A stretch of DNA of 64,000 bases from Alloboseaceae bacterium BT-24-1 (GTDB taxonomy: Bacteria; Pseudomonadota; Alphaproteobacteria; Rhizobiales; Beijerinckiaceae). The notes beneath the pieces are model-generated. The model was not told the origin of the DNA, did not search any database, and saw only the letters and a list, made by a program, of their open reading frames with translations. The position numbers were made by a program, and so were the translations under genes. Every line of letters begins with the position of its first letter. The stretch's first letter is position 1. Positions 54,120 through 62,245 of this stretch are shown one piece after another. Location: NCBI GenBank assembly GCA_025846845.1, contig JAOYTL010000005.1:124001-188000 (forward strand), written 5' to 3'.

Positions 54120-56129
54120 ATGCCTCTCCTGCGCCACGCCGACGGCTTCGATCTCGTCGTCGACGGAGTGATTCTGCTGCAGCATCGCACCGACGCGCCG
54201 TGCCTGTTCGTCGGCCATGGCGAAGCCAGCGTCGCAATGTATCGCGGCAACTTCGCGATCGAGGATTACGTCATTGAGCGGCGAGCTTTGCGCCACGCGC
54301 AAGTCGCAGCTGACGGCGCCAGCGTCACCCTGTCCATGACCGAGAATGCGCCCGCTGAGCTGCGATTAGTTGTGACCCAAAACGGGTCCGACGCTGTGCT
54401 CAGCTTCGAGGTGTTGGGATCAGGCTGCGACAGGATGTGGCTGCGGGTCCCTTCGGCGCCAGGAGAACACCTCTATGGCGGCGGCGAGCAGATGTCCTAT
54501 CTCGACCTCGCCGGCCGGCGCTTCCCGCTCTGGACCTCCGAGCCAGGCGTCGGCCGTGACAAGACGACCGAGATCACCTTCAAGGCTGATTGCGAAGGCG
54601 GGGCAGGGGGCGACTACTGGACGACGAACTACCCGCAACCGACCTACCTGTCTTCACGCCGTTATGCCCTGCACGTCGAGACCACGGCCTACAGCGTCTT
54701 CGATTTCCGGCATGACGGCTTCCACGAGGTCGAGATCTGGGAGGTGCCTGCGCGGATCGAGCTTTTCGTTCGCGATTCTTTGGTGGCGTTGGTCGGTGCG
54801 TTGTCTGGCCGCTTCGGACGTCAGCCGCCCTTGCCGGACTGGGTCTATAACGGCGCGATCATCGGCCTGAAGGACGGGACGCGCAGTTTCGAGCGCCTCC
54901 AGGCGATCCGCAAGGCCGGCGCCTGCGTCTCCGCGCTCTGGTGCGAGGATTGGGTGGGCCTGCGCCAGACCTCCTTCGGCGCCCGGCTCTTCTGGGACTG
55001 GCAGGCGAGCGAGGAGCGCTATCCGGCTCTGCGCCAGCGCATCGCCGAGCTCGCCGATGAGGGCATCCGCTTCCTTGGCTACGTCAATCCGTATCTCTGC
55101 AACGATGGCCCCCTGTTCCGGATCGCCGAGGCCGCCGGCTATTTCGCCACGGATGAAAAAGGGCGCACCGCTCTGGTCGATTTCGGCGAGTTCGACTGCG
55201 GCGTCGTCGACTTCACGAATGCCGAAGCGGCGGATTGGTTCGCCGAGGCTGTAATCGGCCGCAACATGATCGATTACGGCCTGTCCGGCTGGATGGCGGA
55301 TTTCGGCGAATACTTGCCCATCGATATCCGCTTGGCCAACGGCATCGACCCGATGCTCATGCACAACGCCTGGCCGGTTCTTTGGGCGGAGGTCAATGCG
55401 AGGGCGATCGCGAGCCGCGGCAAGACTGGAGACGCACTGTTTTTCATGCGCGCCGGCTATAGCGGCGTGCAGTTCCATTGCCCGCTGCTCTGGGCCGGCG
55501 ATCAGTCGGTCGATTTCTCGCGCCATGACGGGCTGGTCACAGTCATCTGCGGTGCGCTATCATCTGGCCTGCTAGGCAATGCCTACCACCACTCCGATAT
55601 CGGCGGTTACACGAGCCTGTTCGGCAATGTCCGCACGCCAGAGCTCATCATGCGGTGGGCGGAGATGGCGGCGTTCACGCCGGTGATGCGAACTCATGAA
55701 GGCAATCGCCCGGGCGAGAACCTGCAGATTGATCAGGACCCGGAGGTGTTGGCGCATTTTGCCCGCATGACGCAGATCTACGTCCATCTGGCGCCTTATC
55801 TGAGATCGTTGGTCGCGGAGGCTCGCGAGACCGGTCTGCCGGTGCAAAGACCGCTTTTCCTGCATTACGAGACGGACGAGCGCTGTTATGCCGTGCAGGA
55901 CGCTTATCTTTACGGTGCCGATCTGCTTGTCGCTCCGGTCTGGCACTCTGGGCAGAACGAACGCACCATTTACTTGCCGGCAGGAAGCGATTGGCTGCAT
56001 GTTTGGAGCGCACAAGCCTTTCCGGGCGGTAAAGATGTCGTCGTGGAGGCGCCGATCGGCCGCCCGCCGGTTTTTGCCCGAACGGGATCGACGTTTGCCA
56101 ACCTCTTCGCCAAGCTACAAACGCTTTAA
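54120..56129 (+). CDS. Sulfoquinovosidase (GH31, YihQ-like)
   Basis: A 669-residue GH31 enzyme, near the length of E. coli YihQ (678). The catalytic nucleophile is Asp394 ('WMADFGEYLP') and the acid/base Asp461 ('LWAGDQSVDF'), 67 residues apart, as in YihQ (405 and 472). Sulfonate-binding positions line up: Glu276 ('LWCEDW', equal to YihQ Gln288 and to the Glu of the Agrobacterium enzyme), Arg289, Trp292 and Tyr497 ('SDIGGYT'). These residues distinguish SQases from alpha-glucosidases of the same family. No signal peptide is visible, so it acts in the cytosol on imported sulfoquinovosyl glycerol. It is the last gene of the operon. Confidence 0.92.
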   Translation: MPLLRHADGFDLVVDGVILLQHRTDAPCLFVGHGEASVAMYRGNFAIEDYVIERRALRHAQVAADGASVTLSMTENAPAELRLVVTQNGSDAVLSFEVLGSGCDRMWLRVPSAPGEHLYGGGEQMSYLDLAGRRFPLWTSEPGVGRDKTTEITFKADCEGGAGGDYWTTNYPQPTYLSSRRYALHVETTAYSVFDFRHDGFHEVEIWEVPARIELFVRDSLVALVGALSGRFGRQPPLPDWVYNGAIIGLKDGTRSFERLQAIRKAGACVSALWCEDWVGLRQTSFGARLFWDWQASEERYPALRQRIAELADEGIRFLGYVNPYLCNDGPLFRIAEAAGYFATDEKGRTALVDFGEFDCGVVDFTNAEAADWFAEAVIGRNMIDYGLSGWMADFGEYLPIDIRLANGIDPMLMHNAWPVLWAEVNARAIASRGKTGDALFFMRAGYSGVQFHCPLLWAGDQSVDFSRHDGLVTVICGALSSGLLGNAYHHSDIGGYTSLFGNVRTPELIMRWAEMAAFTPVMRTHEGNRPGENLQIDQDPEVLAHFARMTQIYVHLAPYLRSLVAEARETGLPVQRPLFLHYETDERCYAVQDAYLYGADLLVAPVWHSGQNERTIYLPAGSDWLHVWSAQAFPGGKDVVVEAPIGRPPVFARTGSTFANLFAKLQTL

Positions 56130-57006
56130 ATCACGAAGCTTCGATTTCAGGGGACTTGTCTCCTGCCACCTTAACGGAAGCGCGCCAACACCATCGAAAT
56201 CTTCGCTGCGTTTCCCTGCTGCGAGGGACGCAACTGTGCCAATCTTGACTTCGGGGCGGTTAAACATCTCGCCGGCGAAGTTTTGCGGCACAGCGGGATG
56301 GCAGCCGGCCCCGAACAGCGGCTGGAGATCTCGCTGCTCTCCACCCACGCTGCAGCATGTCCAGCTACGTTAAGTTCAAGACAATGTATGATTTTGAGTT
56401 GCGCGCCGGTGTCAAATCTGGCGCACTGCTGCCCCGATTTTCAGAAGGCCTGAGATCAGTACGGAATGCGAGATCCGTCTCAGGCCAGCACAGTTCCGGA
56501 TTGCTTGATCGTCGCACCGTCGAGGATGCGTAGAAGGTTCGCGGCTCATGCCGATCATCCGGAAGCACCGCTACGACGCACGTCCGGCGAATACAACCGT
56601 GTTCGCGAATCTTGTCGCACCGCACATGCGCGTTGAGATCGAAGTGACTGCTCGCTTGCCGAAATAACTCTACGATAAGACCGCGTGAGGACGTGTACAG
56701 TTTTTCGTCTTTGATTTTGCGATAGAATTTATCAGCGAGCTCCTTACGCGAAAGGAGTCCCCGGCATTGATGAACTCAGGTCGAGAGCATATCGGGAACT
56801 GCGCATGACTGCGCAGCTCCTTGCGTTTGGGAAACGGGTTAAGAAATTTGAGGCCATACAAGGACCAGCTTTAAAGTATATGACGCCCGAAAAAGCCGCA
56901 GCGATCGTCGCTGGGATCATCGGCGGTAAAACTGAAGATGGCGTGCGCGTGCTCGCAGGCCGTCTCAACGACAGGCAATCTTTGGGAAGGCTCTACTGCG
57001 GCCTCG
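56130..57006. other. 877-nt region without a recognisable gene
   Basis: Several short open frames occur on both strands, none with a family pattern I recognise. The base composition is AT-richer than the neighbouring operon, and the right part (56700-56900) has a plant-like AT-rich stretch unusual for this genome. I regard it as decayed island DNA. No terminator with a clear T-run was found after the SQase gene. Confidence 0.5.
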
Positions 57007-57594
57007 TCATCCCCGGTGAGCACCGGCCAGATCCGCCCCCCGCCCATAACCACCGGGAGCGTCAACGGGTGGCTTTGTCAGAATTCGTACCGTCCCCTCG
57101 CTCGTCCTCGCCACACGATCGTCCGCAAAGCCAGCGCTCAAACTGGCCCGAATGGCGGCAGCGTTGGAAGCGTCCGGGTCGATCGACACCATCGGCACCC
57201 CCTCGTCGAGCAAGAGGTCGGCGAAGGCCGCGATCAAACCCGCGCCGTGCCCACGGCCCAACATGCATGCCTCGCCGATAAGGGCGTCAATGGCCTCCGT
57301 CCCACGCGGTAGGTGCGCCATATGATTAGATGGCCAAAGATGCACCGGAAATGACTGCACAAATGCGAACTCCACACCGCCCGTTGCTGCGATCCACTGC
57401 CGCATCGGCCCGCCCTGCAAATCCGTGGCGATCTGCGCCAACACCAAGCCCGGCTCCCCCCACCAGCGCAACGCCAGAGGAGAACGAACCCATCGGTCCA
57501 GCAGCATAAGATCTGCAGTACGCATTCGGCGAAACGCATAGCGCGATATGAGAGCACCCCACAGGTCTTTGACAGTTGCTATTTCACCAACCAT
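57007..57594 (-). CDS. GNAT acetyltransferase, AAC(6')-like
   Basis: A 195-residue acetyltransferase-like protein. The early segment 'LLDRWVRSPLALRWWGEPGL' and the late 'MVSIDPDASNAAAIRASLSA' followed by 'GFADD' match the AAC(6')/GNAT pattern of the aminoglycoside acetyltransferase group; the acetyl-CoA loop is 'LGRGHGAGLIAAFADLL'. The start at 57594 is uncertain. It could modify aminoglycosides or other amines; no resistance claim is made. The 292 nt between it and the next gene hold nothing recognisable. Confidence 0.6.
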   Translation of the reverse strand: MVGEIATVKDLWGALISRYAFRRMRTADLMLLDRWVRSPLALRWWGEPGLVLAQIATDLQGGPMRQWIAATGGVEFAFVQSFPVHLWPSNHMAHLPRGTEAIDALIGEACMLGRGHGAGLIAAFADLLLDEGVPMVSIDPDASNAAAIRASLSAGFADDRVARTSEGTVRILTKPPVDAPGGYGRGADLAGAHRG

Positions 57595-57886
57595 TGGGGA
57601 GCATATCAAAACGATCACCTGAGATGTCAAGCTTGTCGAAGTTTTAGCCGAGTAGAGCGAGCAGTTATATTTTCGACACCTGCATCCTCGCGCATGTGTT
57701 AGTACTATCATTTATCCGAATTACTGCACCGGCAGCAGGAGAAGGAAGCGCCGAAGCGCAAGGACTGACGGGAGCGTTCTATCCACGCACCGACAGATAT
57801 AGACCGCCCCCGTGCCACTCGCCTCGGCACGCGGGCGCATCATGTCGGGCGTAAGCGGGAATCCGTTGGCGCGGAGTGGCGCTGCA

Positions 57887-58510
57887 TTACTTCGCCTTGG
57901 CGAGCTTCCAAAAGCGACCCTTGCCCTCGGCAATCCAAGACAGCGCTTCCTCGATGCGCTTGTCGCGCGTCGCCTCTGTTTTCGCATCGCCAATCCAGAT
58001 GTTGTATTCCTTCCGGAATGACGGCGACTTGCTCTCGAAAACCGCTTTGATTTCGGGCCGGGAATCGAGCTTGGCGGCGAAGGCGGCCGTTATCTCCACG
58101 TCCTTGGGGGTCTTGGGTTCACGCGGCGGAAGCTTTGCGCCGTTTTCGTTGAGCACCATCGCCTCCTTGATCCACGATGTCAGATCGGAATCGGATGGTA
58201 GATCGGCCACGGTCGTCAGCTTGCCCATGAAGCGTTTCGCCGCCGGGAGAGCCGCGTTCGCTTTGAGGCGCGCATCGTCCATCAGCGCGTCTTTGTAGAG
58301 GGTGAAAGAGCAATGGCTCCGATAGGCAGCGAAAATGCACAGGTAATCGCCGCGATAGGAGAAATGCGGAATGCCGTATTTGATGTCCTCGACCACCTCC
58401 GGGCAGGCCGCGTGAACGACACTGCGCAGGTGGCTCAGGATCGGCCTCGCGAAACCTTCCGCCTGTGCGGCGTAGGCATCGACCTTCGGGCTTCGTGTTG
58501 ATGTCGGCAT
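57887..58510 (-). CDS. DUF1801/YdeI-like protein
   Basis: A 207-residue protein with an N-terminal DUF1801 fold (about 10-115, 'EDIKYGIPHFSYRGDYLCIF') and a C-terminal YdeI/OmdA-like helical tail ('KPKTPKDVEITAAFAAKLDS' region to 'ALSWIAEGKGRFWKLAKA'). The function of the family is not established; E. coli YdeI has been linked to polymyxin or bacteriocin tolerance. I place the start at the ATG at 58510; a TTG at 58516 abuts the upstream stop. It is the third gene of an ArsR-SRPBCC-DUF1801 operon. Confidence 0.75.
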   Translation of the reverse strand: MPTSTRSPKVDAYAAQAEGFARPILSHLRSVVHAACPEVVEDIKYGIPHFSYRGDYLCIFAAYRSHCSFTLYKDALMDDARLKANAALPAAKRFMGKLTTVADLPSDSDLTSWIKEAMVLNENGAKLPPREPKTPKDVEITAAFAAKLDSRPEIKAVFESKSPSFRKEYNIWIGDAKTEATRDKRIEEALSWIAEGKGRFWKLAKAK

Positions 58511-58516
58511 GGACAA

Positions 58517-59023
58517 TCACCGTTTGGAGAGAGAGACGAGCAGTTCGTCGAGACGCTCCATGGTGGAGGTCATGCCGTCCTTCATGCCCATGTCGATAAC
58601 TTGCTGCAGGGCTTCGGCCGATTGATAGGCGACCACCGTGTGCACGAGTGTGCGCGGGCCTTGCTCCGTGAAGGTGACATCCCATTTGGCGCGCGGAAGG
58701 TCGGGATTGAGCGCACCGGTCGCATCGCAAAAGCCGTCGAACGCCGTGTAATTGTCGATGGGCCGAATTGTCTCGTAGTCCATGCGCCCCCAGTATTCCG
58801 GCCCGGCGGGCTCGATCATCGCGTAGAGCCAATGGCCGCCGTTCTGGAAATCCATAGATTTCGTCTTGGTGGTCAGCGGTTTTGGCGCGAACCACTGATC
58901 GAGCAACTCGCGCTTGGTGTGACAATCCCACACGAGTTGACGCTGGGCGTCGAATTCGCGTTTGACCGTCATGGTGTTGTTTTCCTTGTCGACGACGAAG
59001 TCGAATTGCAGATGGGCGGTCAT
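58517..59023 (-). CDS. SRPBCC/AHSA1-family protein
   Basis: A 168-residue protein of the START-like AHSA1 group, with 'REFDAQRQLVWDCHTKRELL' near residue 24 and 'WFAPKPLTTKTKSMDFQNGG' after it. These proteins bind small hydrophobic ligands; a specific role is unknown. I use the ATG at 59023 because AAAGGAAAATGATT gives a spaced ribosome-binding site; an ATG at 59029 overlaps the ArsR stop. Confidence 0.8.
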   Translation of the reverse strand: MTAHLQFDFVVDKENNTMTVKREFDAQRQLVWDCHTKRELLDQWFAPKPLTTKTKSMDFQNGGHWLYAMIEPAGPEYWGRMDYETIRPIDNYTAFDGFCDATGALNPDLPRAKWDVTFTEQGPRTLVHTVVAYQSAEALQQVIDMGMKDGMTSTMERLDELLVSLSKR

Positions 59024-59025
59024 AA

Positions 59026-59358
59026 TCATTTTCCTTTTAAGTTGTTTAGAAGATTGTCGAGGTTTTTGTATCGGGCGTCCCAGATCGCTCGTTGGTCATC
59101 GTACCATTTTTCGACAACCGCCAATTTTGTTGGCTCGAGCTTACACGTGCGAACGCGGCCGACTTTCTTGGAACCGATCAGTCCCGCCACCTCAAGCACG
59201 CCGATGTGCTTCATGAACGACGGCAACGCCATGTCGAACCGCATGGCGAGGTCGCTCACGCTTGCCTCCCCCTGGCCGAGCCGTTGAATGACGGCTCGGC
59301 GCGTGGGGTCCGCCAGCGCATGAAAGATGGAATCGAGGGACGCTTGATAGTTATCCAT
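59026..59358 (-). CDS. ArsR-family transcriptional regulator
   Basis: A 110-residue winged helix protein. The N-terminus 'SLDSIFHALADPTRRAVIQR' and the recognition helix region 'SDLAMRFDMALPSFMKHIGV' are typical. No metal-binding cysteine pair is seen. ArsR genes coupled to AHSA1 genes usually control that same operon. The start at 59358 is preferred to one at 59382 because homologues begin near 'MDNYQASLDSIF'. Confidence 0.85.
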   Translation of the reverse strand: MDNYQASLDSIFHALADPTRRAVIQRLGQGEASVSDLAMRFDMALPSFMKHIGVLEVAGLIGSKKVGRVRTCKLEPTKLAVVEKWYDDQRAIWDARYKNLDNLLNNLKGK

Positions 59359-59748
59359 GTGGCTAACTGTACCGGCGTCCAATAGTTAGCGCAATAGCTA
59401 AGTTTCGTATCGGCCATATCACCCCAAAATGTAGGCAGCCCTGGTTCGGTGCCGGTGGAGCGGGCAGGCTCCAAGTCCGGCTCCATAAGGGCGGCGATAA
59501 GCCCCTTATGGCGATGGGGCGGGAAAGCTGAGAAGGGGCAAGGACCGACGCAGTCTGGCGAGCGCCGAAGGCGTCGCGTCATAGACGTCGAGATCGGCGA
59601 TCACCCAACCGCCACCACGGAAGAAGACAATGATCGGGAGGTTGGATTCCTTCGTGGCGTTCTCGGGCACGTACCAGCGCAGCTTCAAATTACCCATGTC
59701 GGCGAAGCGGCCGTTGGAGACCTTCAGGCCTTCGTGAGGCTTACGAAC
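59359..59748. other. 390-nt region with a hydrolase relic
   Basis: Apart from the fragment annotated on the minus strand (59506-59730), the only other structure seen is a hairpin CCATAAGGG (59483-59491), 11 nt, CCCTTATGG (59503-59511). I see no complete gene. Confidence 0.45.
59506..59730 (-). pseudogene. Alpha/beta-hydrolase fragment
   Basis: The frame contains 'LRWYVPENATKESNLPIIVF' and 'FRGGGWVIADLDVYDATPSA', matching the start of HSL-type esterases, where the oxyanion motif is HGGGW. Here His is replaced by Arg and the rest of the enzyme is missing. The frame continues upstream without sense. This is a leftover piece, not an active esterase. Confidence 0.5.
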
Positions 59749-60273
59749 ATGACACGCACCCTCACGCGTTCCTACGACAACCACGATGCCGCCCGCGCCG
59801 GCGTCGAACAACTCGAAGCCGCAGGCGTCTCTAGCAGCGACATCAGCATCGTAGGCAGTGATGGAAAGACCGACGAGACCAACGCCGCCGAAGGCGCAGG
59901 CATCGGCGGCGCCGCCGGTCTGCTCGCAGGACTCGGCCTCTTGGCCATCCCCGGCATCGGCCTGGTTGTTGCCGCGGGCTGGCTTGCATCGACGGCGGCA
60001 GGAGCCGTCGCAGGCGCTGCGGCAGGCGGCCTGGTCGGCACTTTCGTGAAAGAAGGTCACGATAAGGACGAGGCAGAGTACTATGCGGAAACGGTTCGCC
60101 GAGGGGGCTCGGTCGTCTCTGTCCGTATCGAGCCCGAGCAAGAGGGCGCCGTGCAGGCGATCCTCGACGGTGCGATGCCGATCGATCGCACGACTCGCGA
60201 AGCCAAATATCGCGCTGTCAGTTGGGATCGCCTTGACGAGAACGCCAGCCCCTATCGCCCACCCGTCGTCTGA
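59749..60273 (+). CDS. General-stress-type protein with a glycine/alanine-rich hydrophobic core
   Basis: A 174-residue protein. Residues 1-40 ('LTRSYDNHDAARAGVEQLEA') resemble the YflT/general stress protein 17M domain. The centre (about 48-98) is very rich in Gly and Ala and hydrophobic ('GGAAGLLAGLGLLAIPGIGL'), suggestive of two membrane-associated helices. The C-terminus is acidic then basic. GTGAGGCTTACGAAC precedes the ATG. The family is common in proteobacteria, with no firmly known role. Confidence 0.65.
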   Translation: MTRTLTRSYDNHDAARAGVEQLEAAGVSSSDISIVGSDGKTDETNAAEGAGIGGAAGLLAGLGLLAIPGIGLVVAAGWLASTAAGAVAGAAAGGLVGTFVKEGHDKDEAEYYAETVRRGGSVVSVRIEPEQEGAVQAILDGAMPIDRTTREAKYRAVSWDRLDENASPYRPPVV

Positions 60274-60275
60274 TC

Positions 60276-60491
60276 TTACTGGACGAGCGTGCGCGGTCCC
60301 GCTTTGAGATTCGCCCAGCGCGCTTCGACCGCAGCAAGAACCTCGAGCTGCTTGATCTTGGCCTGGGCAGGATCACGCGTTCGCAGGCTTTGCTTCTCCT
60401 CGGTCTTGCCGAGCAGGGTCCGCAGCTCGTCCGGAACGCGCTTGCGCAGCCAGTAAATGCCGGTCGTTGGATGCTTCCAGGGACGGGCCAT
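60276..60491 (-). pseudogene. Tyrosine-recombinase integrase stub (N-terminal 71 codons)
   Basis: The 71-residue frame 'MARPWKHPTTGIYWLRKRVP' followed by 'DELRTLLGKTEEKQSLRTRD' and 'ARWANLKAGPRTL' matches the N-terminal arm-binding domain of phage-type integrases, which are normally 350-500 residues. The stop after RTLVQ truncates it, and the catalytic Arg/His/Tyr domain is absent from the window. It lies about 100 nt from the tRNA-Ser gene, the normal place of an island integrase. Confidence 0.75.
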
Positions 60492-60526
60492 TGCGAGAGC
60501 CATGTGTACCACCCGTGTGTACCAAT

Positions 60527-60608
60527 CGGGCGGCTGCAAGCCTTTGATTTGCCTAAGCTCTCTGGAAAATCAATCCCTTAGAGGATTGATGGCGGACAGG
60601 GAGGGATT
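60527..60608. repeat. Right att-like site, overlapping the tRNA-Ser 3' end
   Basis: The 82-bp partner of 41226-41307; the identical 20-bp core is 60589-60608. It includes the CCA end and acceptor/T-arm of the tRNA, the typical attachment region of tyrosine recombinases. Confidence 0.7.
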
Positions 60609-60679
60609 TGAACCCCCGATACCCTTGCGGGTATGCCGCATTTCGAGTGCGGTGCATTCAACCTCTCTGCCACCTGTCC
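60590..60679 (-). tRNA. tRNA-Ser (anticodon CGA)
   Basis: Read on the minus strand, the 90-nt gene starts GGACAGGTGGCAGAG and ends CCTGTCC-G-CCA. The anticodon stem-loop is CCGCA-CTCGAAA-TGCGG, giving anticodon CGA (60643-60645). The long variable arm (CATACCC-GCAA-GGGTATC) is diagnostic for serine tRNA, the discriminator is G, and CCA is encoded. Confidence 0.95.
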
Positions 60680-60680
60680 G

Positions 60681-61026
60681 CGGTCGCTCTGGTCGAAGCG
60701 GGCTGGTTACTACACAACGCGCCCCCTCCGCACAAGCCTTTCCGATGCGATGCAGAACGAAGCCCTGTCACGACCCTGAAATCATTCGCATCCATGCTGC
60801 TTTTCCTTGACGGCCAGCCCGTGCGCGACTAGGAAGCCGCGTCCGGCGTGGGGAAACCCGCGCCTGATCTCTTTTGGCTACCGCCGACGGCGCCGCTTTG
60901 ATGCGGCAGGCTCAGCGAGCTTCAAGAGCGAACCCGACCACGCAACCGACTGCCAAAAAGCCGTCCCGCGTGCGCCCCTTTGCAAGGGCTCATGACAGGG
61001 CGGGGCTCAACATGGAGAACACTAAG
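60681..61026. other. 346-nt leader and promoter region of rplU-rpmA
   Basis: No gene is seen between the tRNA and rplU. The region should contain the tRNA promoter (leftward) and the rplU promoter and leader. A short GC-rich hairpin around 60974-60989 lies about 40 nt upstream of the L21 start. I could not identify a known leader motif. Confidence 0.4.
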
Positions 61027-61725
61027 ATGTTCGCAGTCATCAAGACCGGCGGCAAGCAGTTCCGCGTCGCCGCCAATGACCGCATCACGATCGCCAAGCT
61101 CGAGGGCAACCCGGGCGACACCGTCGCATTCGGCTCCGTGCTGATGCTGACCGATGGCGAGAAGTCGACGGTCGGCGCCCCCTTCCTCGGTGACATCACC
61201 GTCGCGGGCGAGATCGTCGAGCAGACCCGCGGCGAGAAGGTCATCGCCTTCAAGAAGCGCCGCCGCCAGAATTCGAAGCGCAAGCGCGGCTTCCGCGCCG
61301 AGCTGACCGTTGTGCGCATTACCGACATCCTCACCGGCGGCAAGAAGCCGGAGATGAAGAAGGGCGAAGTCGCCCCGGTCGCGCTCAAGGCCGGCAGCGA
61401 AGCCGTCAAGGGCAAGGCTGCGGCCAAGCCTGCGAAGGCCGCCAAGGCGGAAGCCAAGGCCGAGGGTCTCGACGCCTCCAATCTCTCGCTGATCTCGGGC
61501 GTCGGCCCGACCATCGAGAAGAAGCTGCGCGCCGCCGGCATCACCTCCTGGAACGACATCGCCGCCTGGACCGAGGCCGATATCGCCAAGTGGGACGAGG
61601 AGCTCAAGCTTCGTGGCCGCGCCACCCGCGAGGAGTGGGTCGAGCAGGCCAAGGAGCTGCTCGCCGGCAAGCCGCCGCGTGCCAAGGCCGACCAGGCCGA
61701 GCAGGCGTCCGGCGAGGACTACTGA
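61027..61725 (+). CDS. rplU: 50S ribosomal protein L21 with C-terminal helix-hairpin-helix extension
   Basis: A 232-residue protein. Residues 1-103 are L21 ('MFAVIKTGGKQFRVAANDRI', 'FKKRRRQNSKRKRGFRAELT'). After an Ala/Lys-rich linker (about 115-150) comes a domain starting 'LSLISGVGPTIEKKLRAAGI' and ending with 'WVEQAKELLAGKPP', a helix-hairpin-helix-type fold also found as a C-terminal part of NuoE-like proteins in this order. The extension occurs in several Hyphomicrobiales L21 proteins. The ATG at 61027 has GGAGA 9 nt upstream; an ATG at 61012 is less likely. Confidence 0.93.
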   Translation: MFAVIKTGGKQFRVAANDRITIAKLEGNPGDTVAFGSVLMLTDGEKSTVGAPFLGDITVAGEIVEQTRGEKVIAFKKRRRQNSKRKRGFRAELTVVRITDILTGGKKPEMKKGEVAPVALKAGSEAVKGKAAAKPAKAAKAEAKAEGLDASNLSLISGVGPTIEKKLRAAGITSWNDIAAWTEADIAKWDEELKLRGRATREEWVEQAKELLAGKPPRAKADQAEQASGEDY

Positions 61726-61824
61726 CCGGCGCTGACAGGCTCCGCGCAGCTTCGCGCCCGGTCGGGGTGGCTTTTGCCGCCGATTCGGGTTACATCGACT
61801 GAAGAGTTTTTGAGGTAGGGCGTT

Positions 61825-62091
61825 ATGGCTCACAAAAAGGCAGGCGGCTCGTCGCGCAATGGTCGCGACTCCGAAAGCAAGCGTCTCGGCGTAAAGCGTT
61901 TCGGCGACCAGGTGGTCGTGCCCGGCAACATCATCATTCGTCAACGCGGCACCAAATGGCACGCCGGCGTGAACGTCGGCATGGGCAAAGACCATACGCT
62001 CTTTGCCACGTCGAACGGTCGCGTCCGATTCACGACGAAGCTCGGCCGAGCTTTCGTGAACGTAGTCCCGGCCCAAGAGGCCGCAGAGTAA
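61825..62091 (+). CDS. rpmA: 50S ribosomal protein L27
   Basis: An 88-residue L27 beginning 'MAHKKAGGSSRNGRDSESKR' and containing 'VVPGNIIIRQRGTKWHAGVN'. It lies 99 nt after rplU, the conserved rplU-rpmA order of bacteria, and binds near the peptidyl-transferase centre. Confidence 0.97.
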   Translation: MAHKKAGGSSRNGRDSESKRLGVKRFGDQVVVPGNIIIRQRGTKWHAGVNVGMGKDHTLFATSNGRVRFTTKLGRAFVNVVPAQEAAE

Positions 62092-62113
62092 ACGGCGGAT
62101 AGGGAATGTTCTC

Positions 62114-62144
62114 GATCCGCCGGTTCCATCGAACCGGACGGATC
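62114..62144. terminator. Hairpin downstream of rpmA
   Basis: GATCCGCCGGTTC and GAACCGGACGGATC pair over 13 bp with one bulge and a 4-nt loop, 22 nt after the rpmA stop. There is no T-run, so it could be a terminator of an atypical kind or a transcript 3' protecting hairpin. Confidence 0.45.
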
Positions 62145-62245
62145 AAGGGAATAAGAACCCCAAGCGGGTTTCCCGAAGGTCAGGCGAGGGGGAGATGGGA
62201 CCAAAGCCCATCTTCCCCTTTCGTTTGCGCCGACGGAGAAACCTG

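Larger units (their letters stand above)
41308..60608. mobile_element. Genomic island at tRNA-Ser(CGA), about 19.3 kb
   Basis: The segment is bounded by the direct repeats 41226-41307 and 60527-60608, with a tRNA-Ser gene intact at the right end and a 71-codon integrase stub beside it. Both edges hold damaged genes (Lrp fragment, split secreted protein, IS481 fragment, hydrolase fragment), and the core is a complete sulfoquinovose catabolic cluster. Integration at tRNA 3' ends by tyrosine recombinases is common. With the integrase truncated, the island is probably no longer able to move by itself. Confidence 0.65.

Noticed and set aside
54120..56129. Alternative reading of the GH31 gene as an alpha-glucosidase or alpha-xylosidase
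   Set aside because: The Arg289/Trp292/Tyr497 positions with Glu276 match the sulfonate-binding set of SQases, and all neighbours fit the sulfo-ED pathway.
59483..59511. CCATAAGGG/CCCTTATGG hairpin as a terminator
   Set aside because: There is no T-run, no gene ends just before it, and it lies in decayed DNA; kept only as a note in the intergenic entry.
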